This document shows positions 5,968 through 8,319 of a stretch of DNA of 8,319 nt, in pieces. The notes below the pieces were generated by a model. That model had not been told where the DNA came from. It ran no database searches and worked only from the letters and a program-made list of their open reading frames with translations. Source of the DNA: CAVSWN01 sp046728115 (GTDB lineage Bacteria; Acidobacteriota; Vicinamibacteria; Vicinamibacterales; CAVVIG01). Numbering within the stretch: position 1 is the stretch's first letter; each line of letters starts with the position of its first letter. A program made the translations under genes and the position numbers. The DNA lies in contig JBKPDW010000119.1 of assembly GCA_046728115.1 (NCBI GenBank), forward strand, positions 1 through 8,319, read 5' to 3'.

Positions 5968-5998
5968 CCTGACATGTTCCTGATCCTTTTGTCAGGAT
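5968..5998. repeat. Nested inverted repeats between the DUF5916 gene and the three-cysteine gene
   Basis: CCTGACA (5968-5974) pairs with TGTCAGG (5990-5996), TCCTGA (5978-5983) with TCAGGA (5992-5997), and ATCC (5983-5986) with GGAT (5995-5998), so alternative hairpins are possible. The site is 30-60 bases downstream of the DUF5916 stop and 65-95 bases upstream of the next start. It lacks a T-run on the minus strand, so it is more likely an operator or RNA-stability element than a plain terminator. Confidence 0.4.
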
Positions 5999-6027
5999 GA
6001 CATGAGCGGGCGACGAGCGGCGCCGCG

Positions 6028-8226
6028 CTACCGACGCCATGCGTATTGAAGCTTGACCAGCAGTTGGTTCGAGTCCAGTCGCCACCGATCGACAATCGAC
6101 CGAATGTTGTGGTTGTAAACGATGAAGAGATCGGCGACGGGCCGGAACGTCCACCGCAGCCGTGTGTTCGTGCCGACAGACTCGCTGTCGGTGTCGTACT
6201 GGATGTAGCTCGAAAGCGAGAGGTCGGGCGAGAAATTCACGCGCAGACGTGTGCCGGTGATCGTTTGCGTGAAATCTCCGGTGGCGAGCCGACCGACGTT
6301 CCGCTCGCCGCTGAACTCGATAGTCACGATCGGTTTTGGGTTCCACGCACCAGTCCACTGGTATTGGTTCAGGTCACCGTTGTAAAACCCGCCGAACCAC
6401 CACGTGACCTGCGTATAAAAGCGACGCTTCTGCGCCGTGCCGGCCTCGAGCCGGTACCGCATCCATTCGTACGAGCCAGGGGGGATCGCGACACCCTGGG
6501 CAATGTCGAATGGCTCGGTCAGCCGTTCGCCGACTGGGACCGCATTGAACTCGACGCGGTCGCCGCTGCGGAAGCGCCAATTGAGCGGCGCCCAGAACAC
6601 GCGGTAGCTTTCCCACCGTCCCGAGAGGTCGGTGGCGAGCGACGGTTCAAACTCGAAGAACATCTGCTGGATAGGACCGCGCGACAGACGCGGGCTGAAA
6701 TCCGCAGCAGCATTCCACAGCTGCACCGCGGCGCGCGGGACGAACCCGATCGATGGATCGAAGTCGCGCCCGATCCGTTTGTAGGTCAGCGCCATGTCGA
6801 CGAGGTCGTTCGGGTAGTCGATCTTGAAACCATGCGCGGTCGAGTCACGCCCCAGATCCTGACGACCCGTTGCCAGGCCCCAGGCACCAACAAGAAGATT
6901 CTTGTCGCCTCGAAATCGGGACGTGGCGTACGTAAAATCAGCGCCGCCCAGCCAGCTGCCCTGCCGACCGAGCGGATCGCCGACCGTTGCGATCGCGCCA
7001 ATCCACGATTCTTGCCACAGATTGTGTCTCACACGCGCGACACCCATGAACGCGTGCGTATCGACGACATTCTTCTCGGGCCGGGTGCCGACGGCCACGC
7101 CGCCGAAGTTCGTGTGGCCGATCCGGCCGTTGATCTTGCCACCGGCGAGGATCGGCACCTCCTGACCGTCGATGAGACCGATCCGGCGACTGAAGTACGG
7201 GATGACGTCCTGATTCAGTCCCAGACCGAAAGAAAAGATGTCATCGCCTTCGATGAAAAACGTCCGCTTCTCCGGAAAGAAGAGCGGAAAGCGCGTCAGG
7301 TTGGTGCGCCGCGTATCGACTTCGGTTTCAGCGAAATCCGTGTTGACGGTCGCGGACGCGAGCACGTTGGAACCGATGCGCTGGTTGACGTCCAGGCTCG
7401 GCTGCAGATCGCCCTCGGCGCCCGCATCGGGCGCCGGGATGCCGCCACCACTCGTGACCGCGGGACGCACGGTCAGTCCAACGCCGAGGTCGAAATCCGG
7501 CAGATTGGTGAGCAGACCGGCTCGGCTCGTCTGCGTCACTTGATACTGTCGGTTGGGAGACGCCCAGCGATCCGTTTCCAGCCGTGCCTGGATTCTGCGC
7601 TGGACGTTGAAGTGCCACTCGTGCAGACCCGGCTTGAATGCGAGCGTGAGGACGGGGATGCGAATCTCGGCGCTCCATCCTGTCGGCAAGCGTGTCGTCG
7701 CCGCTTCCCAGATCCCATCCCAGTCCGGGTTGTCGCCTTCGCCCCCCGGGTTGATCAAAGAATCGTACCGCGCGCCACTCGGGTTCACCGCAAACACGTA
7801 TCCTGATCGGCCGTCGGCAAACGGACCGAGGACGACACGCACGTGATCTTCGGCGTCGAGCACGGCGTCGCGGCGAACGCTGAAGCTGACGATTCGCGAG
7901 GGATCGGGTTCCTCGCACAAGATCCCAATCACGATCGACTTGGCGTCTGCAAGGATCTGGACGCGAGTTCGATTCGATGCCGGCGCGCCCTCGACGGGAT
8001 CGGTCTGGTGAAAGTCCTCGATCGCATCGGCCGATTCCCACGCGGTTTCGCTCAACTGGCCGTCGATCACGATCGCGCTCGAAACTGTTCCGGCGCGAAG
8101 CGTGGGTGCGACGGCTTGCGCCGACGCGGGCGCATGGCCAGCCGCCACCAGGGCCGCGGTCGCCGCGGCGAGAACCGTGCGATCGCGGACCCAGCCGGTT
8201 CTCGACCGGCCGCCGATTCGGTTCAT
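6028..8226 (-). CDS. DUF5916 outer-membrane protein with CBM9-like N-terminal domain
   Basis: The 732-residue product starts at the ATG at 8226, which overlaps the upstream stop as ATGA. Lack of a ribosome site there fits translational coupling. A basic n-region (MNRIGGRSRTGWVRDR) and Ala-rich core form a signal peptide ending near ASAQA (residue 38). Residues about 50-215 are a CBM9-like beta-sandwich: IVIDGQLSETAW, the strand-rich core with VRVVLGPFADGRSGYVFAVN, DWDGIWEA and GWSAEIRIPV. The rest is DUF5916, with the conserved NVQRRI, ATVNTDFAETEVDTRRTNLT and RFPLFFPEKRTFFIEG. It then continues as alternating aromatic beta strands to LLVKLQYAWRR, typical of a barrel in the outer membrane. 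The length is normal. The DUF5916 role is not established; the CBM9-like part suggests glycan contact, which is inference. A longer start at 8313 overlaps the neighbour and is rejected. Confidence 0.92.
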   Translation of the reverse strand: MNRIGGRSRTGWVRDRTVLAAATAALVAAGHAPASAQAVAPTLRAGTVSSAIVIDGQLSETAWESADAIEDFHQTDPVEGAPASNRTRVQILADAKSIVIGILCEEPDPSRIVSFSVRRDAVLDAEDHVRVVLGPFADGRSGYVFAVNPSGARYDSLINPGGEGDNPDWDGIWEAATTRLPTGWSAEIRIPVLTLAFKPGLHEWHFNVQRRIQARLETDRWASPNRQYQVTQTSRAGLLTNLPDFDLGVGLTVRPAVTSGGGIPAPDAGAEGDLQPSLDVNQRIGSNVLASATVNTDFAETEVDTRRTNLTRFPLFFPEKRTFFIEGDDIFSFGLGLNQDVIPYFSRRIGLIDGQEVPILAGGKINGRIGHTNFGGVAVGTRPEKNVVDTHAFMGVARVRHNLWQESWIGAIATVGDPLGRQGSWLGGADFTYATSRFRGDKNLLVGAWGLATGRQDLGRDSTAHGFKIDYPNDLVDMALTYKRIGRDFDPSIGFVPRAAVQLWNAAADFSPRLSRGPIQQMFFEFEPSLATDLSGRWESYRVFWAPLNWRFRSGDRVEFNAVPVGERLTEPFDIAQGVAIPPGSYEWMRYRLEAGTAQKRRFYTQVTWWFGGFYNGDLNQYQWTGAWNPKPIVTIEFSGERNVGRLATGDFTQTITGTRLRVNFSPDLSLSSYIQYDTDSESVGTNTRLRWTFRPVADLFIVYNHNIRSIVDRWRLDSNQLLVKLQYAWRR

Positions 8227-8319
8227 CGAGTCGATGCGGCGCCGTGCGTGCCGAGTTCGTTCACAGCCGCCTTGAAACCGGTCGCGAGTGTCTCGGCGGG
8301 GCCCGTGCCCCAATAGTGC
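8223..8319 (-). CDS. C-terminal tail of an unidentified gene, cut by the window edge
   Basis: The minus-strand frame entering at the right edge gives 31 residues, HYWGTGPAETLATGFKAAVN then ELGTHGAASTR, before TGA at 8225-8223. The composition looks like a genuine protein end. Its stop shares the ATGA with the DUF5916 start, an arrangement that supports both reading frames. The fragment is too short to name the family. It implies that the DUF5916 gene is the second or later member of an operon. Confidence 0.5.
   Translation of the reverse strand, partial: HYWGTGPAETLATGFKAAVNELGTHGAASTR

Noticed and set aside
5904..6095. Upstream extension of the three-cysteine protein
   Set aside because: It would bury the strong AAGGAGGG site and signal peptide inside the protein and overlap the DUF5916 end.
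6046..7806. A 586-codon open frame on the plus strand
   Set aside because: It lies antisense to the DUF5916 gene, is Arg/Asp/Glu-rich without domains, and results from strong GC3 bias on the other strand.
1..8319. CRISPR arrays, tRNA/rRNA genes, intact insertion sequences
   Set aside because: No regularly spaced repeats, cloverleaf-like segments or transposase motifs were seen on either strand.

Overview
The window is GC-rich, dense in Gram-negative envelope genes, and looks like chromosome from an Acidobacteriota-type bacterium. That assignment is inference. It rests on the DUF5916/CBM9-like outer-membrane protein, an RND adaptor whose N-terminus reads THWTDRTELYME, a C-terminal shred resembling a 3-keto-disaccharide hydrolase (DUF1080) domain, and strong purine-rich ribosome sites. 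Most genes lie on the minus strand. Both window edges cut through genes.

Left block, minus strand, read from about 2470 down to 1: a TetR/AcrR-type regulator, a small exported histidine-rich protein, a TolC/CzcC-type outer-membrane efflux protein, and the first 49 codons of a lipoprotein-type RND adaptor that overlaps the TolC stop by ATGA. This reads as a heavy-metal efflux operon with its pump gene beyond the left edge. The histidine-rich protein is a plausible periplasmic metal binder. The regulator faces a plus-strand gene across a 152-base gap that is full of GAACA/TGTTC half-sites arranged as inverted repeats.

Middle block, plus strand, 2622-4473: a 497-residue protein fusing an N-terminal multi-helix membrane module to a LivK-like periplasmic ligand-binding domain, with no ABC permease or ATPase nearby. 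It is followed by a 43-residue single-helix peptide with its own ribosome site, a terminator-like hairpin, and a short 3' remnant of a DUF1080-type gene.

Right block, minus strand, 8319 down to about 4490: the tail of an unidentified gene, overlapped ATGA by a 732-residue DUF5916 outer-membrane protein; a small exported three-cysteine protein with a textbook ribosome site; and directly behind it an MFS transporter gene that is clearly broken. The MFS gene keeps its first helix and its entire C-terminal six-helix half, but has gained about 58 bases, lost helices 2-6, and shifted frame twice. With the DUF1080 remnant and an unassigned frame, positions about 4290-5530 form a patch of gene decay between two intact blocks.

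The points most worth following are the regulator/half-site array, the membrane-anchored binding-protein fusion with its small peptide partner, and the decaying MFS locus. No RNA gene, CRISPR array or intact mobile element was seen.
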